A stretch of 64,000 nt of DNA, taken from Rhodanobacteraceae bacterium (GTDB lineage Bacteria; Pseudomonadota; Gammaproteobacteria; Xanthomonadales; Rhodanobacteraceae). The notes below the pieces were generated by a model. The model was not told the origin of the DNA and searched no databases. It saw nothing but the letters and a program-made list of their open reading frames with translations. Positions within the stretch are counted from its first letter, which is position 1. Each line of letters opens with the position of its first letter. The stretch covers positions 1-64,000 of the forward strand of contig JALUXG010000019.1 in assembly GCA_027019085.1 (NCBI GenBank). Direction: 5' to 3'. The position numbers and the translations under genes are program-made. This document shows, in pieces, positions 1 through 7,801 of this stretch.

Positions 1-1
1 G

Positions 2-142
2 CTGTATCTCAAGCACGCGTACAACCTGTCTGACGAAGCGGTGTGTCAGCGCTGGCTGGAGAACCCTTACTTTCAATACTTTTGCGGTGAGGTGGTGTTT
101 CAGACCCGCCTGCCGTGCGACAACTCTGTAATGACCCAGTGA
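2..142 (+). pseudogene. IS5-type transposase fragment, truncated at both visible ends
   Basis: The reading frame runs in from the window edge and gives a stretch typical of the N-terminal part of IS5-family transposases (YLKHAYNLSDEAV, then WLENPYFQYFCGE). In this family the segment normally continues into SSMTRWR and the DDE catalytic domain. Here the frame enters the left end of the IS3-family element at about 127 and stops at 140-142, so the catalytic domain is missing. No continuation of the transposase is found to the right of the IS3 element. This is a dead fragment; the rest of its 5' part lies outside the window. Confidence 0.7.
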
Positions 143-179
143 AAAGCTGCACAGGCGATACTACGAGAAGGAGACGCCT

Positions 180-494
180 GTGAGCATGGTGATGGAAGAA
201 GAGATCAAGCGCTGGACGGCACGACGCAAGTCGGCCCTGGTCCTGGAGATCATCCAGGGCAAAACGACCGTGGCTGAGGCAAGCCGACAGTTCGATCTGC
301 AACCCTCAGAGATCGAGGGGTGGGTGGAGGACGGCAAGCGTGGCATGGAGAACGCCCTGCGGGCCAAGCCCGAGGACGTGCGCGAGCAATACGAGCGCCA
401 ACTGAAGGACCTGCAGGAGGCCTACGGAGAGGCCATGCTGGAACTGCGTGCCCGAAAAAAATTGGAGTCCCTGTTGGGCAAGGACGAGACCTGA
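180..494 (+). CDS. IS3-family transposase OrfA
   Basis: A 104-residue protein with a GTG start at 180 (or ATG at 186). The N-terminal half is a helix-turn-helix of the IS3 OrfA type (KTTVAEASRQFDLQPSEIEGW), which binds the terminal repeats. The C-terminal half is a long charged helix that can act as a leucine-zipper-like dimer region. Near its end lies a run of seven A (455-461), read as A AAA AAA in this frame, the classic slippery heptamer for -1 frameshifting. Slipping there joins OrfA to the OrfB frame and makes the active OrfAB transposase. Confidence 0.88.
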   Translation: MSMVMEEEIKRWTARRKSALVLEIIQGKTTVAEASRQFDLQPSEIEGWVEDGKRGMENALRAKPEDVREQYERQLKDLQEAYGEAMLELRARKKLESLLGKDET

Positions 495-1312
495 TGGTCA
501 CGATCCAGCAGGGACTGCGTGAAGATGGGTTTGTGGTCTCGATGGTCAAGCTGTGTCGCTGGTTCGATGTGCCCAGGCGCACGGTGTACTACCGGCCCCG
601 AAAGGCACTGCCCAAGGTGCAGGAGGCTTTGGCCGGACCGATCAAGGACTTGATCGAGGACGAGCCGTCGTTTGGCTATCGCACGGTGGCTGGATTGCTG
701 GGGATGAACAAGAACACGGTGCAGCGGATCTTCCAGCTCAAAGGCTGGCAGGTGCGTAAACGCGCCGTGGGCTGTCGCCCCCGGATCGAGGCCTTGCCCT
801 CGGTGGCCACGGCGCCTGACAAACGCTGGGCCACGGATCTGTGCCGTATCTGGGGCGGTCGTGACGGTTGGCTGACGCTGGCCCTGGTGATCGATTGCCA
901 TACACGCGAGCTGCTGGGCTGGCAGCTCTCGCGCAGTGGCAAGGCCAGTACGGCGGCCGCGGCGCTGGAACAGGCCCTGATTGCACGCTATGGCACCCTG
1001 GGGCGAGTTCGTACGCCCTTCCTGCTGCGCTCGGACAATGGCCTGGTCTTCACCAGTCGCGCCTATACGCGTCTGGTACGCAGCTATGGTCTGAAGCAGG
1101 AATTCATCACGCCGCACTGCCCGCAACAAAACGGCATGGTTGAGCGTGTGATACGAACGCTCAAGGAGCAATGTGCCCACCGGCACCGCTTTGAAAGTCA
1201 GCAGCACGCCAGCCGCGTGATCGGCGACTGGATCCAATTTTACAACCAACGCCGGCCACATCAGGCGCTGGGCATGAAGACACCCGCTCAAGCGTATGCT
1301 TTAGCGGCCTGA
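494..1312 (+). CDS. IS3-family transposase OrfB (DDE integrase-type catalytic domain)
   Basis: Given from its own ATG, which overlaps the orfA stop by one base; the same frame is open from 320 and is entered by -1 slippage at 455-461. After an N-terminal HTH_21-like region, the rve-type catalytic core is intact: the first Asp in RWATDLCRIWGG, the second in LRSDNGLVFTS, and the Glu in QQNGMVERVIRTLK. The C-terminal motif YNQRRPHQALGMKTPAQAY is normal for the family. Nothing is broken, so the element could still be mobile. I do not assign a subgroup. Confidence 0.9.
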   Translation: MVTIQQGLREDGFVVSMVKLCRWFDVPRRTVYYRPRKALPKVQEALAGPIKDLIEDEPSFGYRTVAGLLGMNKNTVQRIFQLKGWQVRKRAVGCRPRIEALPSVATAPDKRWATDLCRIWGGRDGWLTLALVIDCHTRELLGWQLSRSGKASTAAAALEQALIARYGTLGRVRTPFLLRSDNGLVFTSRAYTRLVRSYGLKQEFITPHCPQQNGMVERVIRTLKEQCAHRHRFESQQHASRVIGDWIQFYNQRRPHQALGMKTPAQAYALAA

Positions 1313-1357
1313 CCTGTGCAGAAACCGCTGGGTCATTACAGCTCGCTCATGCACTGT

Positions 1358-1398
1358 GCGGACAGTGATGCCGGTGTCCGCGGGTGTCCGCGGACACC
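1358..1398. promoter_or_regulatory. Candidate upstream activator sites of the sigma54 promoter
   Basis: A cluster of TGTCCGC half-sites. A perfect 16-base palindrome GGTGTCCGCGGACACC lies at 1383-1398. GGTGTCCGCG is repeated directly at 1373-1382 and 1383-1392, exactly one helical turn apart. An inverted half-site GCGGACA lies at 1358-1364. The cluster ends about 66 bases before the sigma54 -24 element, where enhancer-binding proteins normally bind. Binding by the NtrC-type regulator encoded at the end of the same operon is an inference. Confidence 0.65.
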
Positions 1399-1463
1399 GC
1401 CGGGATGGTCCGGAAGATCCTGGATCTTCTCTGAAAACAATGGATTGCGATTTGCATCGGGGC

Positions 1464-1479
1464 TGGCATACCGCTTGCA
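1464..1479 (+). promoter_or_regulatory. Sigma54 (RpoN) -24/-12 promoter
   Basis: The bases TGGCATACCGCTTGCA match the sigma54 consensus TGGCAC-N5-TTGCW. The invariant GG (1465-1466) and GC (1477-1478) are separated by exactly 10 bases. Transcription would start near 1490, about 33 bases before the ATG at 1523, which has an AGGGGG ribosome site at 1511-1516. The regulator gene 14478-15821 in the same operon encodes the activator class this promoter needs. Confidence 0.8.
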
Positions 1480-1522
1480 TCGCATGTTGGACAGCAACCA
1501 CAGGGGCGCCAGGGGGCCCTGC

Positions 1523-2791
1523 ATGATTCGAGATACTTCCGCACAAGACCGGCTGATCGAGGTGAAACCGGGGCGACGCCGGCTGATCTGGGCGGGATCG
1601 GCCGTGGCGCTGGTGATCGTGATCGTGATCGCGTTGCCGGGCCTGCGGCACATGCTGTCGGCCTCGCAGTCGGTCAGCGCATCGCGGCTTTCCTTTGCTA
1701 CTGTGCAGCGGGGTTCGTTCGTCAACGACATCGCCGCCGACGGGCGCGTGGTGGCGGCGGTGCGTCCGACCCTGTACACCAATTCACCGGGCATGGTGAC
1801 CCTGAAGGTGCATGCTGGCGACAGCGTCAAGCGCGGGCAGGTGCTGGCCGTGATCGACAGCCCGGAACTCAACAACCGGCTGGCGCAGGAGGAATCCCAG
1901 CTCGACGCCATGGAGGTCGATTACCAGCGTGCCCGCATCGATGCCCGCAAGCAGCGCGGCGCGCTGCAGCAGGCCTACGAGAACGCCAAAATCGACGCGA
2001 TCAGCGCCAAACGCGACTACCAGCGCTACCTGCAGGCCTTCAAGGCCGGCGCGTTCGCGCGTTCGGATGTCGACCGCGCCGAAGACGCCATGCAGAAGGC
2101 GAATATCGCGCTCGATCATGCACGCGCCAATCTCGGTCTGGACAACGACAGCCTGGAATTCAACATCAAGGCCAAGAAGCTTGCCCACGACCGGCAGGCC
2201 CTGCGTGTCGCCGATCTCAAGCGTCAGGTCGCCGATCTCAACGTGCGTTCGCCGGTCAATGGCCAGGTCGGACAGCTGTTCGTGGCGCCACGCGCCACCG
2301 TGGCCAAGGACGCCAGGCTGCTCAGCGTGATCGACCTGTCGGCGCTGGAAGTGCAGGTGCAGGTGCCGGAGAGCTTTGCCCGCGATCTTGCCGTGGGCAT
2401 GCCGGCCCGCATCAGCGGCAACGGCAACCACTGGAACGGGCAGGTCAGCGCGATCTCGCCCGAAGTGGTCAACGGTGAAGTGGCCGCACGGGTGCGCTTC
2501 GAGGGTTCCAAGCCGGAAAACCTGCGCCAGAACCAGCGCCTGTCGGTACGCATTGTGCTCGACAAACGCGACAACGTGCTGACCGTGGCGCGCGGTTCCT
2601 TCGTCGATCAGTCGGGCGGGCGCTACGCCTATGTGGTGCATGACGGGATTGCGGTCAAGACACCGATCCGCATCGGCGCCACTTCGATCGACAAGGTCGA
2701 GATCCTCGAGGGCCTGAAGGCCGGCGACAAGGTCGTGATCTCGGGGACCGACAACTTCAATGGCGCCGCGCGCGTGGCGATCAGCGATTGA
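1523..2791 (+). CDS. HlyD/MacA-type periplasmic adaptor (membrane-fusion protein)
   Basis: A 422-residue protein. The frame is open further upstream into the IS element, but the ATG at 1523 follows an AGGGGG ribosome site and lies after the sigma54 start point, so I use it. It has one N-terminal transmembrane anchor (about 20-40). The lipoyl-like domain is split into two halves (about 95-118 and 235-265) around a long coiled-coil hairpin, followed by beta-barrel and membrane-proximal domains. Such proteins link an inner-membrane transporter to an outer-membrane channel. It is the first gene of a long operon with an ATPase and eight permeases; no TolC-type gene is in the window. The substrate is unknown. 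Confidence 0.88.
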   Translation: MIRDTSAQDRLIEVKPGRRRLIWAGSAVALVIVIVIALPGLRHMLSASQSVSASRLSFATVQRGSFVNDIAADGRVVAAVRPTLYTNSPGMVTLKVHAGDSVKRGQVLAVIDSPELNNRLAQEESQLDAMEVDYQRARIDARKQRGALQQAYENAKIDAISAKRDYQRYLQAFKAGAFARSDVDRAEDAMQKANIALDHARANLGLDNDSLEFNIKAKKLAHDRQALRVADLKRQVADLNVRSPVNGQVGQLFVAPRATVAKDARLLSVIDLSALEVQVQVPESFARDLAVGMPARISGNGNHWNGQVSAISPEVVNGEVAARVRFEGSKPENLRQNQRLSVRIVLDKRDNVLTVARGSFVDQSGGRYAYVVHDGIAVKTPIRIGATSIDKVEILEGLKAGDKVVISGTDNFNGAARVAISD

Positions 2792-2795
2792 GGCC

Positions 2796-2886
2796 GGGAC
2801 TCGGGATTCGGGACACGGGACTCGGGACTCGGGACTCGGGACTCGGGGCTCGGGACTCGGGACTCGGGACTCGGGACTCGGGACTC
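2796..2886 (+). repeat. Tandem heptamer array GGGACTC, 13 units
   Basis: Thirteen consecutive 7-base units, ten exactly GGGACTC and three with changes (GGGATTC, GGGACAC, GGGGCTC). It begins five bases after the adaptor gene's stop codon. An inverted array of the same unit lies at 3070-3104. Confidence 0.95.
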
Positions 2887-3069
2887 GGAACCGGTTTCGT
2901 TTCAGTTCCGTGGTGCACTGGGTTCATTGCGGACCGTTTGTCATTGCAGGTCATTGTCCTGGGATGCTGCGAAGGAAATTCTGGATACAGCTTCTTTTGC
3001 CGGTCCATTTCCGGCTTTACCGCATGCATGATCCAAAGCGATGCCCTCCATGTTTCCGTACATCACCCC
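2887..3069. other. Non-coding spacer between inverted heptamer arrays
   Basis: The whole 2792-3170 gap contains no convincing gene. Its reading frames consist largely of translated heptamer repeats. The 180-base middle segment has lower GC than its neighbours. I see no clear promoter or terminator in it. Confidence 0.5.
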
Positions 3070-3104
3070 GGGTCCCGATTCCCGAGTCCCGAGTCCCGAG
3101 TCCC
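3070..3104 (-). repeat. Inverted GAGTCCC heptamer array, 5 units
   Basis: Five 7-base units that are the reverse complement of the array at 2796-2886: three exact GAGTCCC and two variants (GGGTCCC, GATTCCC). Together the arrays could fold into a large stem around a loop of about 180 bases in the transcript between the adaptor and ATPase genes. Confidence 0.9.
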
Positions 3105-3170
3105 GAACAACAGACCCGATGACCCGATAAACGCCAAATCCACAGCACGCCACCAAAGGAAGCAACCGCC

Positions 3171-3884
3171 ATGCTCAAGATGACCCACCTGTCCAAGGTC
3201 TACCGCACCGAAGTCGTGGAGACCTACGCCCTGCGTGATTTTTCCATCGACGTGAAGGAGGGCGAGTTCGTCGCCGTGACCGGGCCTTCCGGTTCCGGCA
3301 AGACCACCTTCCTGACCATCGCCGGCCTGCTGGAGACCTTCACCGGCGGCGAGTACCTGCTCGACGGCGCCGATGTCAGCGGCCTCAACGACAACGCCCG
3401 CTCGAAGATCCGCAACGAGAAGATCGGCTTCATCTTCCAGGCCTTCAACCTGATTCCGGATCTGAACGTGTTCGACAACGTCGAAGTGCCGCTGCGCTAT
3501 CGCGGCATGAAGTCGGCCGAGCGCAAGCGCCGCATCATGGACGCGCTGGAGCGCGTGGGCCTGGCCTCGCGCATCAAGCACTATCCGGCCGAACTGTCCG
3601 GCGGCCAGCAGCAGCGCGTGGCGATTGCCCGTGCCCTGGCCGGCAGCCCGCGCCTGCTGCTGGCCGACGAGCCCACCGGCAACCTGGACACGCAGATGGC
3701 GCGCGGCGTGCTGGAGCTGCTGGAAGACATCCACCGCGAGGGCGCGACCATCGTCATGGTCACCCATGACCCCGAACTGGCCGCACGCGCGCAACGCAAC
3801 GTGCACATCATCGACGGCCAGGAGGTGGACATCGCCGAGGAGCCGCGCTTCCACGCCGACCACGCCACCGGATCGCACGCCTGA
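3171..3884 (+). CDS. MacB/LolD-type ABC transporter ATPase
   Basis: A 237-residue stand-alone nucleotide-binding protein. Walker A GPSGSGKT is at 38-45, the Q-loop Gln at 90, signature LSGGQ at 142-146, Walker B LLLADE at 162-167 followed by PTGNLD, and the switch His at 199. This is the LolD/MacB/FtsE class that serves FtsX-like permeases. A ribosome site AAGGAAG precedes the ATG. It is the only ATPase in the operon, so one homodimer must energise all eight permeases or selected pairs of them. In true MacB the ATPase is fused to the permease; here it is separate. Confidence 0.93.
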   Translation: MLKMTHLSKVYRTEVVETYALRDFSIDVKEGEFVAVTGPSGSGKTTFLTIAGLLETFTGGEYLLDGADVSGLNDNARSKIRNEKIGFIFQAFNLIPDLNVFDNVEVPLRYRGMKSAERKRRIMDALERVGLASRIKHYPAELSGGQQQRVAIARALAGSPRLLLADEPTGNLDTQMARGVLELLEDIHREGATIVMVTHDPELAARAQRNVHIIDGQEVDIAEEPRFHADHATGSHA

Positions 3885-3926
3885 CCTCGACAGGCGAGTT
3901 TTCGCCGGCCGCACCGGGAATCGCAC

Positions 3927-5225
3927 ATGTTTGCCTACTACCTCGACCTGGCCCTGCGCAGCCTCAAGCGCAACAAGGGGCTCACCGCGCTGATGGTGCT
4001 GGCCATTGCGCTCGGCATCGGCGCCTCGATGACCACGCTGACGGTGCTGCACGTGCTTTCCGGCGATCCGCTGCCGGGCAGGAGCGCCACCTTGTATTAC
4101 CCGCAGCTCGATCCGCGCAGTCTCGAAGACATGCGTCCGGGCGAGGCGCCGCCGAAGCAGGTGAGCTGGATGGATGGCATGAACCTGCTCAAGGCCGGAC
4201 GCGCCGACCGCCAGGCCTTGATGACCGGTGGCGCGGTGGCGGTGTCGCCGCCCGACGCGGCCATCGACCCCTTCTTCGAGCGTGCGCGTTACACCACCCG
4301 CGATTTCTTTCCGATGTTCGATGTGCCGTTCCTGTATGGCCATGCCTGGAGCCGTGCCGACGACAACAACGATGCGCGCCTGGTGGTGCTCTCGTACCGG
4401 ATCAACGAGCGCCTGTTTGGTGGCGCCGACAGCACGGGGAAGGTCCTGCGCATGGGGGGCAAGGATTTTCGCATCGTCGGCGTGCTCAAGCCGTGGCGAC
4501 CGGCGCCGCATTTCTACGACCTGATGACGGGCGACTACAGCAACAGCGAAGGGGTGTACTTGCCCCTGCTCACCGCGACTGACCTGAAGTTCCCGTTCAA
4601 CGGATCGCGCGACTGCTGGGGCAACAGCGCCAATGTCGACCAGAAAACCGCGCAATGCACCTGGCTGCAGTTCTGGGTGCAGCTCGATACCCCGGCGAAG
4701 GCTGCGGCCTACAAGCAGTTCCTGGACAACTATTCGCGGCAGCAGAAATCGCAGGGCGTCTACCAGCGCGACCCCAACGTGCGATTGCCCGACCTGATGC
4801 AGTGGTTGGATTACAACCAGGTCGTGCCTTCCGATGTGCAGATGCAGTTCTGGCTGGCGCTGGGCTTCCTGGTGGTCTGCCTGGTCAACACCATCGGCCT
4901 GATGCTGGCCAAGTTCCTGCGCCGTGCGGGCGAGCTTGGTGTACGCCGTGCGCTGGGGGCATCGCGTCGGTCGATTTTCGCCCAGTTGCTGGTCGAGGCC
5001 GGCGCGGTGGGGCTGGTCGGCGGCATCGGAGGATTGCTTCTGGCGCTAGCCGGATTGGGACTCGTGCGCATGCAGGCAACCGATTACGCCCCGCTCGCGC
5101 ATCTGGACATGTCGATGTTGGGGGCAACGATGCTATTGGCGGTTGTCGCAACCTTGTTCGCCGGCCTGCTGCCGGCCTGGCGCGCTTGTCTGATTCCGCC
5201 CGCCCTTCAATTGAAGAGTAACTGA
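3927..5225 (+). CDS. FtsX/MacB-type permease, type A, pair 1 (A1)
   Basis: A 432-residue protein with the MacB topology: one N-terminal membrane helix (about 18-41), a periplasmic MacB_PCD-like domain, and three C-terminal helices (about 310-333, 358-382, 398-420) carrying the FtsX domain. The cytoplasmic loop RRAGELGVRRALGASRRS is the family's ATPase-coupling region. A cysteine pair (C230, C244) lies in the periplasmic domain and recurs in the other three type A proteins. It ends one base before its type B partner. It is most like A3 (9050-10354): both have DCWGN, WLQFWVQLDTPA and MQWLDYNQVVP. Confidence 0.88.
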   Translation: MFAYYLDLALRSLKRNKGLTALMVLAIALGIGASMTTLTVLHVLSGDPLPGRSATLYYPQLDPRSLEDMRPGEAPPKQVSWMDGMNLLKAGRADRQALMTGGAVAVSPPDAAIDPFFERARYTTRDFFPMFDVPFLYGHAWSRADDNNDARLVVLSYRINERLFGGADSTGKVLRMGGKDFRIVGVLKPWRPAPHFYDLMTGDYSNSEGVYLPLLTATDLKFPFNGSRDCWGNSANVDQKTAQCTWLQFWVQLDTPAKAAAYKQFLDNYSRQQKSQGVYQRDPNVRLPDLMQWLDYNQVVPSDVQMQFWLALGFLVVCLVNTIGLMLAKFLRRAGELGVRRALGASRRSIFAQLLVEAGAVGLVGGIGGLLLALAGLGLVRMQATDYAPLAHLDMSMLGATMLLAVVATLFAGLLPAWRACLIPPALQLKSN

Positions 5226-5226
5226 C

Positions 5227-6453
5227 ATGGAAATCGGACCCATACTCTCGACCCTTCGCCGGCACAAGATCACTGCTTTCCTCCTGGTGATCGAAATTGC
5301 CCTGACGTGCGCCATTGTCAGCAATGCCGTTTTTCTCATCAGCCAGCGGCTGGAGCGCATGAAAATGCCCAGCGGAGTGGCCGAGCATCAGTTGGTGATG
5401 GTGCAGATGACCCATACCACACCGGCCAGGGATGCCATGGCACGCACGCAGGCGGACCTGGCCGCGTTGCGTGCCATACCGGGCGTCAAGGATGTCACCC
5501 TGGCCAGTCAGGTGCCTTTGACCAACAGTTCCTCCAATACCGAAATCCGGACCGACCCGAGTCAGAAACTGCCGACGCTCAATGCAACCCAGTATTTCGG
5601 ACAGGACCTGATCCGTACCTTTGGCGCACAGCTGGTGGCCGGGCGCGATTTTCGCCCCGATGAATATCTGGATTACGCCAAGGTGATTCACAATCTCGAT
5701 CTTGTCCGCACGCAAACCAGTTCGGTGGTGATCACGGAGGCCTTGGCGGAGCGACTGTGGCCCGGGGAGTCGGCACTGGGCAAGCGGATTTACTTCGCCG
5801 GTGTCGAGACCCGTGTGGTCGGCGTGGTCAAGTCACTCGTGCGCCCGTCCCTTTTCGAGGGGGATGGCGGGGCACAATGGTCGATGATTTTCCCGCTTCG
5901 CATGGATGTCAATCACGCATCCAGATACGTGTTGCGTACCGAACCCGGTAGCCGAAGGCGGGTGCTTGATGCGGCGGCCAGGGTGCTGCGCCAGCTCGAT
6001 CCGCACCGCATCATCCTGGAGAAACAGACCTTCGCCGAGATCCGCACGGACTACTTCCGCAACGACCGCGCGATGGCCGGCATCCTGCTGGGCGTGATCG
6101 TTGCACTGCTCACCGTGACCGCGCTGGGCATCGTCGGCCTGGCCAGTTTCTGGGTCGCGCAGCGCCGCCGCACCATCGGCGTGCGGCGTGCACTCGGGGC
6201 GACCCGTGGCGACATCCTGCGTTATTTCCAGACCGAGAACTTTCTGCTGGCGACGATCGGCATCGCCCTGGGCATGGTGCTGGCCTGGGGTATCAACCTG
6301 TTCCTGATGCAGCACTACGAGGTGGCGCGCCTGCCATGGATCTATCTGCCAGCGGGCGCACTGGCGCTGTGGCTGATCGGCCAGCTGGCCGTGCTCGGCC
6401 CCGCGCTGCGCGCCTCGCACGTGCCGCCGGTGGTGGCGACCCGTTCAGTGTGA
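5227..6453 (+). CDS. FtsX/MacB-type permease, type B, pair 1 (B1)
   Basis: A 408-residue permease with the same layout as type A but a distinct subfamily. It starts with PILSTLRRH, then a first helix containing IEIALTCAIVSN, and ends PPVVATRSV, an ending shared exactly by all four type B proteins. The cytoplasmic loop RRRTIGVRRALGATRGDILRYF is conserved among them. Its ATG lies one base after the A1 stop, so A1 and B1 are probably translationally coupled and form a heterodimer. It is most similar to B3 by eye (both carry GVAEHQLV/GIAEHQLV near residue 50). Confidence 0.87.
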   Translation: MEIGPILSTLRRHKITAFLLVIEIALTCAIVSNAVFLISQRLERMKMPSGVAEHQLVMVQMTHTTPARDAMARTQADLAALRAIPGVKDVTLASQVPLTNSSSNTEIRTDPSQKLPTLNATQYFGQDLIRTFGAQLVAGRDFRPDEYLDYAKVIHNLDLVRTQTSSVVITEALAERLWPGESALGKRIYFAGVETRVVGVVKSLVRPSLFEGDGGAQWSMIFPLRMDVNHASRYVLRTEPGSRRRVLDAAARVLRQLDPHRIILEKQTFAEIRTDYFRNDRAMAGILLGVIVALLTVTALGIVGLASFWVAQRRRTIGVRRALGATRGDILRYFQTENFLLATIGIALGMVLAWGINLFLMQHYEVARLPWIYLPAGALALWLIGQLAVLGPALRASHVPPVVATRSV

Positions 6454-6475
6454 TTGAAGAGGAGCGCAACTGCAC

Positions 6476-7789
6476 ATGCTGGCCTACTATTCCCGACTCG
6501 CGCTGCGCAGCCTGCGCCGCAACCCGATGTTGACGGCACTCATGGTACTTACCATCGGTTTCGGCGTGGCCGCCTCGATGACCACCTACGCGGTGTTCCG
6601 CGCGGTCTCCGGGAATCCGATACCGGACAAGTCGGCGCAATTGTTCAAGCCGCAGATCGACAACTGGGGGCACGATAACGGACGCTCGAGCGACGAGCCG
6701 CCCGATGCCATGGACTATACCGATGCCATGGCGCTGATGCGTGCGCACAAGGCTGAGAAACAGACGGTGTTGTATCCGGTTGGATTGTCGGTGATTCCCG
6801 CCAACCCGCAGTCCAGACCGTTCCTTGCCAACGGTTATGCAACCTATACCAGTTTTTTCCCGATGTTCGAGGTGCCTTTCAAGTACGGCGGAGCGTGGCC
6901 GGCATCCGATGATACGCAGCACGCTCCGGTGGTGGTGATCAGCGCCAAACTTAATCAGCGTCTGTTCGGCGGGGCCAACAGCGTCGGCCGCAGCATGAAT
7001 ATCGAGGGCAATAGTTACCGTATTGCCGGTGTCGTGCGGTCGTGGAATCCGCAGCCGCGTTTCTTCGATGTCAACAACACACAGGGATTCAAGTCCGAAT
7101 CGCCGGAATTCTGGATTCCCTTCACGCGCGCGGTCGATCTGAAGATCCAGACCTGGGGCAACAACAACTGCAATGCCGGTTCGCCTCCCGGCTGGGTTGG
7201 CTGGCTGCATTCGGAATGCGTCTGGTTGTCGACCTGGGTCGAATTGCCGACCGCGAAAGCAGTAGCGCGTTACAGGCAGTATCTGGAGGCCTATGCCGCG
7301 CAACAGCAGCAGGCGGGGCGTTTTCACTGGGCGCCGAACGTGCGCTTGCGCAATGTCACGCAATGGCTTGATTACAAGCATGTGGTGCCGCAGGAATCGC
7401 AGGTCTCGCTGCTGGTTGCGTTGGGGTTTCTGGTGGTATGCCTCGTCAATACCGTCGGCCTGCTGCTGGCCAAGTTCATGCGTCGTGCGCCGGAGATCGG
7501 CGTGCGACGTGCATTGGGCGCTTCACGCTACGAGGTGTATCGCCAGTTCCTGGCCGAGGCGGCCATGGTAGGCGTGGCCGGAGGAGTGGTGGGACTGGGG
7601 CTGACGGCTCTGGGCGTGCTCGGCATCGGCATGGTGTTCGATCCGGACATTGCGCGCCTGGCGCACGTGGATGTCTCGCTGATGCTGCTGACCGTGCTGG
7701 TGGCGGTCCTCTCCACCGTAATTGCCGCGTTCTATCCCACCTGGCGGGCCGCGCATGTGCAACCGGCTTGGCAACTGAAATCGAATTGA
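6476..7789 (+). CDS. FtsX/MacB-type permease, type A, pair 2 (A2)
   Basis: A 437-residue type A permease with one N-terminal helix, a periplasmic domain and three C-terminal helices. The ribosome site is the GAGGAG about 15 bases before the ATG. The periplasmic cysteine pair is C232 and C248. The context of the pair (NNNC ... CVWLSTWVELPTA) resembles A4 rather than A1 or A3. The coupling loop reads RRAPEIGVRRALGASRYEVY. It starts 22 bases after the end of pair 1. Confidence 0.87.
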   Translation: MLAYYSRLALRSLRRNPMLTALMVLTIGFGVAASMTTYAVFRAVSGNPIPDKSAQLFKPQIDNWGHDNGRSSDEPPDAMDYTDAMALMRAHKAEKQTVLYPVGLSVIPANPQSRPFLANGYATYTSFFPMFEVPFKYGGAWPASDDTQHAPVVVISAKLNQRLFGGANSVGRSMNIEGNSYRIAGVVRSWNPQPRFFDVNNTQGFKSESPEFWIPFTRAVDLKIQTWGNNNCNAGSPPGWVGWLHSECVWLSTWVELPTAKAVARYRQYLEAYAAQQQQAGRFHWAPNVRLRNVTQWLDYKHVVPQESQVSLLVALGFLVVCLVNTVGLLLAKFMRRAPEIGVRRALGASRYEVYRQFLAEAAMVGVAGGVVGLGLTALGVLGIGMVFDPDIARLAHVDVSLMLLTVLVAVLSTVIAAFYPTWRAAHVQPAWQLKSN

Positions 7790-7801
7790 GCGGGGAAAGG
7801 C

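Larger units (their letters stand above)
127..1340 (+). mobile_element. IS3-family insertion sequence, apparently complete (about 1.2 kb)
   Basis: The ends are imperfect inverted repeats. The left end begins TGTAATGACCCAG (127-139) and then CTGCACAGG (147-155). The reverse complement of the right end begins with the same 13 bases (1340 back to 1328) and then CTGCACAGG after a 6-base gap. The TG...CA termini and two overlapping frames, orfA and orfB, are typical of IS3. No clear target duplication flanks it: with TG/CA ends the flanks differ, and CTC would match only if the right end were moved by one base. It sits inside an IS5-type transposase fragment on the left and 17 bases from a regulatory palindrome cluster on the right. 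Confidence 0.88.

Noticed and set aside
422-1291. A 289-codon minus-strand frame inside the IS element
   Set aside because: Antisense shadow of orfB, which carries the intact DDE motif.
124-1344. CTC as a 3-base target duplication of the IS3 element
   Set aside because: It matches only if the right end is moved one base beyond the TG...CA terminus; three bases can match by chance.
1316-1522. Upstream extension of the adaptor gene's frame to 1316
   Set aside because: It would start inside the IS right end and translate the activator sites and the sigma54 promoter; the ATG at 1523 has a ribosome site.
3063-4655. A 530-codon minus-strand frame across the ATPase and first permease
   Set aside because: The sense strand encodes clear ABC motifs; the antisense product is only H-, V- and Q-rich low-information sequence.
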